The position numbers were made by a program, and so were the translations under genes. A stretch of DNA of 64,000 nt from the NCBI GenBank assembly GCA_030248135.1, contig JASANC010003467.1, forward strand, positions 1 through 64,000, in the 5' to 3' direction. The notes under the pieces are model-generated. The model saw only the letters and a program-made list of their open reading frames with translations. It was not told the origin of the DNA and made no database searches. Position 1 is the stretch's first letter. Every line of letters starts with the position of its first letter. This document shows, one piece after another, positions 24,601-35,687 of the stretch. Source of the stretch: Theristus sp. LFF4_11 (Eukaryota > Nematoda > Chromadorea > Monhysterida > Xyalidae).

Positions 24601-27600
24601 AGCCAAGTCTTTCACTGCTTACACAAGGCCATTATCCTCCTTTTATATGCGTCTCCCGCATTTTTAGATAATTATGATCTTGATTCATGGGACTGTGTGT
24701 GCCTTTTTACTTTGACAAATATTTTTTTAATTCGAATCCGAATTGAGACACGTTCAGTGAGCAAATGGCGCTTGTGTGCGGACTTCTGGATTATTTCTGA
24801 GCTTTTTGAAACTTTTTGGAAGGTTTAAAGTTATCTTCGCTGTTTGTGAATCGAAGTGCCGTGCCCACGCCCAAACGGTTCGAACAACAACGCAGCTCTT
24901 CAAAAGAGCGAAAAAATATTACGACATTCTTTTCTGTAGGCATTTCAATGCAACCGTCTATCTCTGTGTGTGTGTGAAAACATGAGCCGTGAAGACACAC
25001 CAAGCAGTTTGTGGGGTTGGGGTTAGTGGCTGGAATGTTCTGCTCTGCCGAAGGTCAGTTTTCCGTTTTAGAAAAGCTTGAAGTTTCGTTGTAATGGAAT
25101 GCATCGTGTTAGCATCGCAATTATAGTGGCTTGATCTGGGTAGAATCTGTGACTTCCACAAGTTGGTTTAGATTCGATTCATAGCCAAAATTTGTTCTTA
25201 TTAATATGGTCCTGGTTGCGTGGTCCTGTACCTGTTAATAATGCGGTAAATAATGCAATTACGGCATGGTGACCAGCAGTTTTAGCTTGATCCGTGACTG
25301 TGAGTGCTACATTCGATTTACCCCTGTTGTTCGTGGTTTTTGTGGCAGTAAAACTTGTTATCAGCGGCTTCCGTTGTCAGTCTCTGCAAATGCAGCGCAC
25401 ATAATTGCGGCCCACGCACAAGCTCGCAGCAGCATATTTCAACATTCAACATGGGACCTCTCTCTCCTCGCGTGTTATGCTTTTAAACACACACACTCGC
25501 AAGTACAGGGGACCGCGAAAAGCTGCTGGCTTCATTCGTGTTTTAGCGTCAGCTTATAGTGGGTGGGTATGTCAATGTAACGATGCTCACAAAAGCACCT
25601 GTAAACTTGAGTCGAACCTGTTTCTCAATGAAATCCTTGGTGGGCTCGTTAATGCGTTTGCATAAGCAGTATGAATGATTTTGTATTTTGTTGTGAATTT
25701 GTGAATTTGCCCTCCAAAGCCGAACAGAAACTTAGCGGATTTCCATTTTGGGGTGCTTTTATGTGTGTGGGCGCCATTATCACTGCATCAGCATGGCGCG
25801 CACACACAGCCGCACGTACCGTATGGAAAATGACACACACATGCGCGCTATTCCTTTGCATTCGAGAAAAAAGTATTGATTTTTGTGTCGTGCGCTTGCG
25901 TTGCCGCGCCGTGCCCTGCGGTTTCTTTGTCGTTGGTTGTTTCACCGTGTGTGCCGCATCTTGCATACATCGCAAACGAGAGTTTGGAATTTATTGCCGT
26001 TGGGGGCGAATAACAAGGGGCACGCAAACAACACGGCGCAGAGCGGTTTGTCTCGCAGCGGCATGGAATGGATAGAGTGGCAATATGTAATGACAGGAAG
26101 GAAACGGCTTGATTATGAGGCGTGGTGTGCGCGGACTGTTTGAGGGGGCATGAGACTTTTGTGTTTTCAATAATGATTCATGAAACTTAATTAGTTTTAC
26201 CGTCTATATTTTCCCGACGACAAAGGGACTAGGTTATGCGGTCGTCTTAACGTTTTGTCAGCTGAGCTGTTTTTTTATTATTTTAGTTTTGAGTTCATGA
26301 ATTTCATTATGTGTTGAATGGTGGTTGTGGTGAGTGTGTGTGGCACTTCCCGGTTTTTCCAGATGATTCCAGAAAACAGGGAAGATTGTTGAAACGTGTG
26401 AATGATTTTTAAAAGTGCTGCAGTGAAACAGACGCGAAACAACAGAATTGTCTCGGTTGTTCTTTCAAAAAGCACACACACGTGGATCGGAAATCGGAAT
26501 CTTCAAAAAGGTTTCTTCCCCACCGCTAACCTTGACACAGAACGATCGAAAACACTCAGAATGACGAAATCTGTTACGGCACAAAAGGCGTAACTGCAAA
26601 ACAAAACGGCTTTCTGTTCCTAAGTTCTGATCGTTTTCATGTTTTCCAACTGTGTTTCAGTGAAGCCCGAGTTCAAGTATGTCGGCAACATGCACGGCAA
26701 CGAAGTGGTCGGCCGCGAACTGCTGCTGCAGCTGGCCGTGCACTTGTGCAAACGCTACAACGAGGGCGACCTGGACATTCGTCGGCTCATCAACCACACC
26801 CGCATACACATCATGCCCTCGATGAACCCGGACGGCTACGAGCGCGCTTATAATACGGTACGCCTAGAGCACTGTACCGTGTCACTGTTCGTGGTGTCTT
26901 ACATTTCGCTGGTATCATATCGTGCACTGCAGGATGAAACTGACTGACTGACTGACTTTTTTGGCTGAATTTAGAGCTCGCGAAACTTTGAATTAAAGAA
27001 GAATGAACCGGAATCAGGTTTGTTCGGGTATATCAGAAACCCATTTAGTGGCGAAAAATGTGGCCCTAGTGACTAGCGGTACCTCAGATCCAGGGGCACG
27101 GGTCACTTCACCAGTTTTGAATTCTCGAGTCAAAGGGTAGACTGCTTGCATGTTTATGCGCGCATTGAGTCGCAAAACCAAAAACTCAAACGTAATATTT
27201 GTTCTGTCAGGAGCCATCCGAACGCCATTGGCTGCTCGGCCGCGAGAACGCCAACGACGTCGACTTGAACCGTGACTTTCCCGACCTCGACTCGTTGCTG
27301 TACTACTTTGAGCAGGAGCAGATCCCGCGCTACGATCATCTGATGCAGTTCTTTGACGACGAGAAACAGGTGCAATTCGGATTAACAGGCGATTTTTTGC
27401 GATGTTGGGCGTTTTTGGTGTCCGATTTGCGGCGTTTATGACGCGAATGGGCAAATGGAAATTGTGTTGTCTCTTTCTTTTGTGAAACATGTAAATTGCG
27501 GCGATATTTTGGTTGGCGGGCGTGTGTGATGTTGTTGTTGTTGTTGTTGTTGTTGTTTTGCAGTTGGCGAGTGTTGCAACTCATACCAGCTTGGCGTTGC

Positions 27601-30600
27601 GCCGAGAGCTGCGTGGCAGTGATATGGCTGCTGTTCTATTCCTTCGAGCTACGAAGCCATAGCGTGCTCGTTTTGCATGGCAAAAGTGATAAACAAAAAT
27701 AACCATGGTGCTTTTATGCGATGAACACGACTGTTAGAATCTACACCAAAAAAGCATGGCGATTGAAATGGCTCACAACCTGGGGCCAGTTCTATGAAAG
27801 CGAAATCCAATATTGCTACATCACTGAATCCCCGAATGAAATCATAGGACCACACAATTCAATTGTCTGACTTGCAGCGCCAACCGGAGACTCGCGCCGT
27901 CGGCCAATGGATCCTGTCGTTGCCGTTCGTCTTGTCCGCGAATCTGCACGAGGGCGACCTCGTCGCCAACTATCCGTTCGACCTCAGTCGCAAGGAGAAC
28001 CGCAATCTGTACACACGCACGCCGGACGACGTGACGTTCCGGTGAGTGAGCACTGTGCGGTGATTGGTTGGAGAAAGTGGTGTGACAACGGAGAAATTGC
28101 ATTACGCGCCACTGTGCGGAACTGACGCTTGTTTAGCGAATGTGTACTTCGGATTTCGAATTTGGGATGATCATTTGTCGCACCCGGACAACGGTCGTGT
28201 GTGGGAGTTCAGCTGAATGCAACCGTGTCGTTGGATTTGGTGTACAGTCGTAACTCTGTATAACATATCCAACTAGCTGATTGGTTGATGCATCAACTGC
28301 TGTGGAGGCGGAGTTTGGTTTGCTTAGGATCCATCCATCATGCATGCACGTGACCACCAACCAATCAGCTAGTTGCATATGTTACAGAGTTAGAACTGTG
28401 GCGCCATTCGCGTTGCTGAAATTTAACAAAAAAACGTTGCCGTTTCCGAGTATCGCGCAACGGTTGGCGTTTTGCAGGCACCTGGCGCAATCCTACGCGT
28501 CCAATCACGCGCACATGGCCAAGGATGACCACGGCTCGTGCGACAAACGACCGGATGACAACTTTGGCAGTCACGGTGGCATCACGAACGGCGCCCGCTG
28601 GTACTCGGTGAAAGGCGGTGCGTGAGATTTGGCGCTTTGGCCCCGCCCACGGCCTTTTTTATGGGAACGTGTGTGTGTGTCGCACCCGACATGATGTCAT
28701 GTGGCGCGCTCTGAAACTAAACGTGTGCTTGTCAGTCATCATCGCACAGAAAGTCGGGTGGATTCAGTTTGGCTGTTTACTTCACTTCAAACGGATGAAC
28801 GAAACTGAAACTCTGGTGGATGTTCTTGCCCGGGCACGAGAGATGGGCGTTTATGACGTCATTTCGATCCGACACGTTCGAACAACTCTGCAATACATAC
28901 GTTATGTTGTTGATATGCTTCTGCAGACTGTTGGGAGAACGGATTATTGAATAGAGGAGCTACGGATGTTTATTCGGTACACACACATCATCACCATGCT
29001 ACAGCCAATCAGCGATCTGCATTTGGTCTCGACGCACTTTTGTGTTTTTATGTTTTTTTACACTCTTGCAGGCATGCAGGACTTCAACTATTTGGCGACC
29101 AACTCGTTCGAGATCACGCTGGAGTTGAACTGCGAGAAATTTCCACCCGCCAGCCAATTGAAGCAACTCTGGGACGACAACAAGAAGGCCCTGATCGAGT
29201 TCATGTGGCAGGTAGGGATGGGCGCAGCACTGGTTTTTCGGTTTCCGGACGGGACAGGCGAGAAAAATTTCTGGACTGGAGTACTGGACAAGGGGTTTGC
29301 GGAACGGGAACGAGACAGTCCCGTCCCGCACTTAGCAGGACAGGCTCCGCGCCCATCGCCCATAACGTTAACGTGGCGGGTAACGTGCGTTTGTTGCCCA
29401 CTGTTGTTTCGCGAAATACAGCGCATCAGAAGCGTTGAATCAAAGTGGAGCGGAAAACGAATGTTTCGGGTTTTGGTTGAAAGCAAACAGCCCCATTTGT
29501 GGCGAAATGTGTTCTCCGGTTCTGCAACACCGATTCTGTTTGTTTCGGGTGTCTTGAGCGAAGCCTGTATTCTGCGAAAAAGTGGTACAGGTTTGATCGA
29601 ACCTTTCGTTATTATCCGTCGTGTCGGTCATGCTCTGCTAAACAAATCATCATCAAAAATTGCCTTTAAAAACCAAAAGCCGCTTCGTTGTCACGACAAA
29701 AACAGCACGATTTTCGTCACCCTCGTGGCCTGGTGGTGACGCGTATCGTCTGACCTTTGCGTTCGGGAAATCGAGCCCCGCCGACGGGGTGTATAGGCAC
29801 TTTTAATGACAGTGAAAACTAGATGGGCACCCTGCTCGACGGGCGTTCTGTATGGTTTTCCGGGTTAGCCCTGACTAAAAAACATCGCCTAAAATCCCAA
29901 CACCAACACTTCAGTCGCACATCGGCGTGAAAGGCGTCGTGCGCGATGCGGACTCCGGCCGACCGATCTCGGACGTGGTGATCTGGGCGGTGAACGTCAC
30001 CGGTGAACACAATGACGGCACGCCGATTGCGCATCCCGTCACAACCGGTCGGCACAGCGCGCATTCGCCGTAGACCTCTAAACGATGGGCTATCAGCTGA
30101 TTGGCTGGTTGATGGTGCACGTGCATCATGCACGCTGTCTGGCGCATCACGACGTGATCACAAACCAACCAATCAGTCAGCTGATTATTGCCTGTCATTT
30201 CGAGTTCGAGTTCGACTGTAGTTTTTTTTAGATTTGAGCAGTGTCGGTGGCGGTTGGAATTTTTGTTGTTGTTTCGTTGCTTTCCATTTCGCTTTTTTTA
30301 GTGTTCTCTCGTTCACCTTGACGTTTCAGGCGAAGACGGCGACTATTTCCGCTTGCTGACGCCCGGCAAATACGAACTGGTCGCACAAGTGGACGGCTAC
30401 GCACCACAGTCTACGGTCCGTGTGGCAATCTTTGGTTGTGTGCCCAGCTTTGCTGGTTTAGAACTGGATTTCTTCAATGTGTCGAACAAAATCAATCAAT
30501 CAATGAAGCTTTGTAATGACAAAAAAAACCTGCAGAAAAATATGAATGATTTCAATTGTCCGTTTCAGGAGGTCGAAGTGAAAGACAACGGACACAAGGA

Positions 30601-31185
30601 GGCGTTGCGTGTGGATTTCGAGTTGGAGCCGCTTTCTGAGGAGCAACCGGCCGAACAGCAACTCATGGCAAGTGGTGACACTGCGCTTGTTATGAGAACA
30701 AAATTGAATGAACGAGCAATAATGAAGGCCAGTTCATACTGACCAACCGACGTGTGTCAACGGCACGTCTCTAGTGGACGGTAGTATTGAGCTGTTTCAT
30801 GACTTCTGATGAGAACTCATAACATGAATCTGGGCCCTTGGGGCGAGGGGGCACGGCCCATGCGTAACTCACAACAAAATACTGTTGGTTTCTCTGGGTT
30901 TCACAAGCCTGGATTTTTGCTCTAAAAATCCGCTTTAACCAACGTTGCTCGCTGTGTGCACACTGCTGATCATATACTGACATCGATGTGTTGCAGGACG
31001 ATGACACTGAGGAGCTGAGTGCGCGCGAAGTGCCGTATGAATTTGATAACAATGACATCCAAGCGGACGAAAGCCCGTATGATGCGCTGCCTGATGGTGA
31101 CAGCCGCGAGCAACCGGAATACAGTGACGAGCAGCTGCAACAGATCCTGCAGGAGCTGCAAGCGCAACGCGAGTTGAACGTCTGA
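21606..31185 (+). CDS. carboxypeptidase E-like metallocarboxypeptidase (M14B)
   Basis: Ten exons join in phase to 502 residues: 21606-21852, 26661-26857, 27211-27369, 27878-28041, 28478-28617, 29072-29211, 29915-30002, 30330-30415, 30569-30667, 30997-31185. The order is a signal peptide, a catalytic domain (about 27-350), a transthyretin-like domain (about 352-430), then an acidic tail ending in a Gln/Glu-rich helix ([12 protein letters not shown]). Zinc ligands are His94, Glu97 and His225. Substrate-binding Asn168-Arg169 lie in DLNRDFPD, and the catalytic Glu320 in [10 protein letters not shown]. The order and the match along the whole length point to CPE (nematode egl-21 type), which removes C-terminal Lys/Arg from prohormone intermediates in dense-core vesicles. 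The usual HGG after the third ligand is HEG. Intron 9 starts with GC (GCAAGT). Confidence 0.95.
21860..22018. repeat. MITE family A copy, CPE intron 1
   Basis: Degenerate left terminus; TATCAGCTGATTGGCTGG and its inverted GACCAATCAGCTGATGA are clear. It starts within 10 bases of the exon 1 donor. Confidence 0.6.
22061..22240. repeat. repeat family F copy
   Basis: Begins ACCTGTCGCCTTCTGTCGCAGAAT and ends TTCTGCTGAAAAAGTGACAGGTT: inverted termini about 180 bp apart. Related copies are at 26965, 29440, 37536 and 63781. Confidence 0.6.
22770..24060 (+). repeat. 149-bp satellite array 1
   Basis: Monomers start GTAATTCAATGCGCTGATCA at 23184, 23333, 23482, 23631, 23780 and 23927: periods 149, 149, 149, 149, 147. 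The conserved core is ATTTCGGGCGAATCGGCCG. Upstream, 22773-23100 holds two diverged units of about 177 bp (GTGTTCGCCCTTT, ACACTTTCACAG). It lies in CPE intron 1. The same monomer occurs inverted at 60958-61945. Confidence 0.9.
24050..24680 (+). mobile_element. foldback element fragment: core plus right inverted terminus
   Basis: Parts of the core (AAAGCTACATGCAGCAATG, CAGAATTTCGCACATGATG) and the roughly 150-bp right terminus (about 24527-24677, GGCGCAAAAATATGACTC to GCATTTTTAGATAAT) match 59760-60345 in the same orientation. The left terminus is absent. Array 1 adjoins it directly. Confidence 0.75.
24681..26640. other. CPE intron 1 remainder, nothing recognisable
   Basis: About 2 kb of AT-rich DNA with short random ORFs. 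Nothing matches the gaps in the CPE-like protein: exon 1 joins exon 2 directly at HPGQHEL-KPEFKY. Confidence 0.5.
26965..27060. repeat. repeat family F left part
   Basis: Contains GAATGAACCGGAATCAGG and AACCCATTTAGTGGCGAAAA as in other F copies. The rest merges into a D element. Confidence 0.45.
27061..27179. repeat. MITE family D right part
   Basis: CACTTCACCAGTTTTGAATTC to GCGCATTGAGTCGCAAAACC. The left terminus is missing. It lies in CPE intron 2. Confidence 0.55.
28245..28398. repeat. MITE family A, ATCCAACTAGCTG subfamily
   Basis: Begins CAGTCGTAACTCTGTATAAC and ends GTTACAGAGTTAGAACTG. It lies in CPE intron 4. Confidence 0.75.
29440..29595. repeat. repeat family F copy
   Basis: Carries CCCCATTTGTGGCGAAATG and ends CTGTATTCTGCGAAAAAGTG, as in 37536-37716. 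It lies in CPE intron 6. Confidence 0.5.
29722..29893 (+). mobile_element. tRNA-headed SINE (family E), plus copy
   Basis: The 5' part has a pol III box A-like TGGCCTGGTGG and a box B-like AAATCGAGCC. A conserved tail follows (GATGGGCACCCTGCTCGACG, GGGTTAGCCCTGACT). Other copies are all on the minus strand (38292, 51294, 57852, 63594), where box B reads GATCGAGCC. It lies in CPE intron 6, close to the exon 7 acceptor. Confidence 0.7.
30070..30218. repeat. MITE family A copy
   Basis: CTATCAGCTGATTGGCTGG and inverted CCAACCAATCAGTCAGCTG, ending GAGTTCGAGTTCGACTG with a small duplication of GAGTTC. It lies in CPE intron 7. Confidence 0.65.
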
Positions 31186-32920
31186 AGTGTGCGAGTAGTG
31201 CTGCCATGTCGCGGATAGTTTTTTAGGATAGATGTGGAAATACATTCCCACACGACACGAGTTTCTGTGCGGTGCCTGTTGCAGTGGAGACTGCAGAGGA
31301 ATTCGAAATGTGAAGCAACGTTTCGCACGGAGGCTTCATCACAGAAACTCGTTTCGTTTTTTGTTTTCTGAAAGCGACTGTGATTTTATTTCTTTGAAAC
31401 GTTATTTCTGGTACTCTGTTGTCTCACCGGCATACATTCCACGAACTACATTCGATACAGACCTTGTGGCTCTTTTTAGGTTCGTTGTTTGATCTCAAAA
31501 TCTGTTTTTTTTTCAAAATCAGTCGATCAAAAAGCAATCTGTTGGTTTTTTGGCCAGTCTCCATTACTAGTAGGTTCGCTTTATTACTAACGAACTAACT
31601 TTATCACTAATCAATTCCGGTCGGGACGACTTGTATGATCAAATCAGGTTTTTTGAAATTTTGTCAACTTTAAACTTGGCTACAAATTTTAATTCTAGTC
31701 ACCCAAAATGTGCAATCGAAATATTGGTTGTTTGAAATCTGGTCAAAGTATTTACGTCTTTTTACATTCTGTGGTTTGGTAAACCGTGTGGCTCGGGTAT
31801 TTATCTCTGCAAAAATTGTCTACTTATTTTTTGAACTTCAGAGTTTTATCTGTCATGGAGTTTTCACGATTGTATATTCTGTGATGCAGAAAATGTTTGT
31901 ACCCATACCATCATCAAAATTTTGAAATTGCGAATCAACTCACAGTTAAACGCACGTTGGTTTGTTTGTTTGTGTGCGAGTGCAATTTGGTGATTGAAAT
32001 TCAAAAGGTGACTCGCTGATTGCTTGCAGTCTGGCCAATCAGTGAGCCAGATTTGAATTTTTCAACCAAACACTGCATTGCGCTGCGTTCATTGCGTTGG
32101 CAGCTGAGCTAATGACCTCAAAATTGTTCACAGCAAAATCACGTCTGTCACGGACACCACTACTGAGACTGCTTGGTTTTCTGTGTGCGCAACCACTGTT
32201 GCTATGGTGTTTGAATGTGTTTGGAAAATCAGGTGCGGGCGTGTGTGTACATTTCGACTGCTGGAAAAGCTTCACAAAAAGCTCGAAGCGTTCTGTTACT
32301 TACTAGTACAACTTGAAACATTGAAAAGTAAATACAACTCTCGTATCCAGTTGCTTTCTGGCGGATTCCGTACGTTTCTGAATTTAAATTCAAGCCCGTG
32401 TTTCTAAGGTGTGTTGTTTGCTTTACGCCCGTTCGATGTTTGTTCTTTGAAGCTTTCACTGTGCCCCTTTTAATGAATTTCATGAATTTCCACATTGCGA
32501 TCCAGAATTCTGCTTTGTCACATGTCAAATGTGCATTGACAATATTGTTAGGCCATTTCTTGGAGGTATATTGAACGACAATGGTGTACTATATATTTTT
32601 CTTGGAGTCAAAAAACTGTCCGGTGCAGAGAAAAAACCTGAAGAAGTTGAGTGGATTATGTTGATAAAAAAAATACGTTGATACTTGTTGCGTTTCGCTT
32701 GGATTTGCTTTTGCAACTGCTTTAGCAATTGGAACAGTGACACGGTCTGTTCCTTTATCAACGTGCGAAATATGGTATCAGAAAGAACTTTGGCCACAAT
32801 CAATGTCCAGTACTAACAGAAACATCCGTTTTCAGTGCCAAAATTTTTGCTGATTTAAGAAAACTGTGCGTGCATAATTTATAAAAAGCGTGTACCAAAA
32901 CTGAACGACCACTTACAACA
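31186..32920. other. intergenic between CPE-like and elongase genes
   Basis: No gene seen. It is AT-rich and probably includes the CPE 3'UTR and the elongase promoter/leader. An acceptor-like CCGTTTTCAG ends at 32835, 85 bases before the elongase ATG. Confidence 0.5.
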
Positions 32921-34360
32921 ATGGGCGTCTACACGAGCGGTCAGGTGTTGTATTTGCTGGCGACATTGCCGACGTTTCCGGTGTTTTTGTTGTATTTGGC
33001 AGCCGCATTCAGCTATCGCTATTGGCGACTCAAAGTGCCCGTCTACGATTTGAAATGGGCAAGTGTTGTGGCGTTTCATTCATGCTTCACAGGACCAAGT
33101 TGTGTGTGTATATTTAACCAGTCCAGTTATCTCAGCTTGCGGCTTAGTTCGTCCACCTTGTGCGTGCAAGTCTGTACAACAATACAGTCGGTCGAACTGT
33201 AAATTATAGGCACTCAGCTGATTGGTTGGCGATCGTGTAATGCATGCTTTCTGTGCAGAACAAACTGATCCCCCCAGCAATGCCTGCACAGATCACTAAA
33301 CACTGCTTCATGAATGCCGCTTACGTTCAGCTTAACAGTTCCGAGAAAGAAGACTGTCTGCCGATCTACAGGTGATCACGTTGCACAACGTCTGCTGCGT
33401 GCTGCTCAGTGCGGCCGCGTGGCTGTGCTTCATGTGGTACCTGATGTTTCGTGCCGACTCGATATACTCGAAGACGCGCGACACGACGTTGCAGCGCATC
33501 TTTCTCTTATACTCGTTCAGCAAGGCGCTGGAGCTGTGCGACACGCTGTTCATGATGCTCAGGCGCAAAAGTGCACAGGTCGCGGGTGACACATTGATTT
33601 GTTGCTGCGCGATCAGTCATGTTAACAGACAACCAGTTTTTAACGGGGTAGAGGGGAGGGGGGAGGTTACTTTAAGGGATGTTTTTGATTTTTTTCTTCT
33701 TTTGTCTCAGTTGTGAGTTGTTTTACTTTCAAATTCCCACCAAATGAACTGCAAACAACGGGCACAACGAAAAGGAAATAAAGAAAACAACAGTTGATGA
33801 CGTTGCAAGTCACACTTGCATTGCTGCTGTACCAAATCGATACGAAAATCTCCGCAATAGCAACAACTAAAAACGGTGCATATGCCGTGATTGACCACCG
33901 GTAGTATGCAATAACACGTGACGTGACGCTTATGTCACCATGACATCAGTACGAATGCGCCTCTAACAACAGCGTACCGACACAGATCTCCAGTCTGCAC
34001 GTGTACCACCACGCGTCGATGCTGCTGCTGTCCGACTGCGGCTACCGGGTGTTCCCGTGGGCGTGCATGGCCGTGCCGATCGCCATCAACTCGTTCGTGC
34101 ACGTGCTCGTCTACTCGTACTATCTGGCGACCAATCTACAGTGGGACGTGGCGCGCTTCAAGAAACCACTGACGCAGGTACAGTTGCTGCAGTTCATCGG
34201 CGGCCTCCCGTACGTCCTCTGGGGCATACGCGCGCACCAATTCTGCTATTACTCGTTGGCGTTCGACGTGTCCATGATTGTGCTGTTCGGCAACTTTTAC
34301 GTGCGAAACTATTGGGGCTGGTTCGGTGGTGGGAAACAGCAGAAGCACAAGGTGCACTAG
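32921..34360 (+). CDS. ELOVL-family very-long-chain fatty acid elongase
   Basis: Three exons (32921-33058, 33372-33578, 33986-34360) join in phase to 239 residues. ELOVL enzymes are ER membrane condensing enzymes that add malonyl-CoA units to fatty acyl-CoA. The signature is present: KALELCDTLF (the KxxExxDT box), the His box HVYHH at the start of exon 3, NSFVHVLVYSYY and TQVQLLQF. Several hydrophobic segments suit a polytopic protein. The C-terminus KHKVH fits the KXKXX ER-retrieval pattern. It is shorter than the usual 270-300 residues, mainly at the N-terminus, so a 5' exon could be missed. Intron 1 appears to begin with GC (GCAAGT after TGG); the alternative in-phase GT would add three residues. 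Confidence 0.92.
33185..33322. repeat. MITE family A left arm joined to family C fragment
   Basis: The left arm CAGTCGGTCGAACTGTAAATT and CAGCTGATTGGTTGG are present. The right arm is replaced after GCACAGATCAC by ACTGCTTCATGAATGCCGC, a family C end. It lies in elongase intron 1. Confidence 0.55.
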
Positions 34361-35687
34361 TGATGTGGAACGGTTTTGTATTCGTTACTCAGTGTCCTTG
34401 TTTTCAGTGCTAACGTACAAATAGTTGGTTGTGTTTTTCTATTACCGTTTTTACATGCCTTGTTATTTATATTTGCCTTCTATGTTGTGCATCTTGAGAT
34501 TTTGTGAAAATCCGCATAATTGCTGTTTTTGTTGCGGTTTGGTTCCCTCACGCATCATGTTTCACTTGCGCAATAATATTTCTCTCTTCTTTTTCCACTT
34601 TCCGTCGGGTCACGTGTTGCATTTTGACCATTTCGACCGATCAATCTCTGGTGTCGCTAATTTTTTTTAACTTTCTCATTACCTTTTTCAGCAGATAGCA
34701 TTACTTGCGTCGACTGTTTTTGAGCCATAATCACCGGTGACATTATGTTCGTAAATATAATAATGCGCTGTGCTGTTTTTCTCCGACCGAAATATCGCTT
34801 TCACCATAGTGCGAGAGTTTTTCTGGAAAGTTGTTCAAGGTTTTTTGTATGTGCCTTGAATACGCGCGTGTTCATTGCGGAAAAAATGCAAGTGTAACGC
34901 AGTGGCAAAACGTGTGTGCAACACGTGTGTTGACGTTTTTATTTTTGGATAATTGATTTTATTATTTCAATCAACGATGCATTTTAGAGTTACAGTAACC
35001 GCAATAGATTCGGGCAACGATAGTTATTGTTCTCTACGCCAAATTGCGGCACGTCAGAAACTTGGGACGGGTAACCATACAGATCCGCGGTGTGTATTTT
35101 CTTTCATTCATAATAATTTTCATGATAATATCACTATCAGTAGTCAATCAACACTGTACAGAACAAAAAAACAGGCATGCCAGGTCATTGAGGCACTGAA
35201 TTTTGGGTTTATAACAAACAGTTCGACTTAAAACTTTAGCTTATCTTCGTATTTTTTTTAAATATGCGTTTCACGTGAAATTAAAAGAACTGCGGTACGC
35301 TGTCCGTTTTTTTGCGTAATAATAATCATCAAACAGGTTACGGTAGTATGCAGTACCGCGAAGAGTGTCCAGACAACACAAGGCCATCTTCTTTTTTGGA
35401 CAAATTTCCTGTAATTTTGGCGCGAAACGCATAATTCCCTTTTAAATAAATATATCATACTTTGTGGGTTGGAGGAATACAAAAAAGATGACAACACACG
35501 AGTACAATAATCACACAAATCCGGGCAGTAACGCTTGATGAAACAAACAATTGATATGACTAGTTCAACATTGTTGGCCTCCCGGCACCACAATAATGGT
35601 CGTGTGTTCGCTGATTGGTGCACACAAGTTCTCAAACAACCGGCAACCAACCAATCATCGAGACCTACACGCAGAGCAAGCGTCCGC
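34361..35687. other. convergent intergenic region
   Basis: 3' flanks of the elongase (+) and the fusogen-like gene (-). It is AT-rich with no supported gene. A 63-aa ORF at 34504 and a minus ORF at 35258-35824 have no coding signature. Confidence 0.5.
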
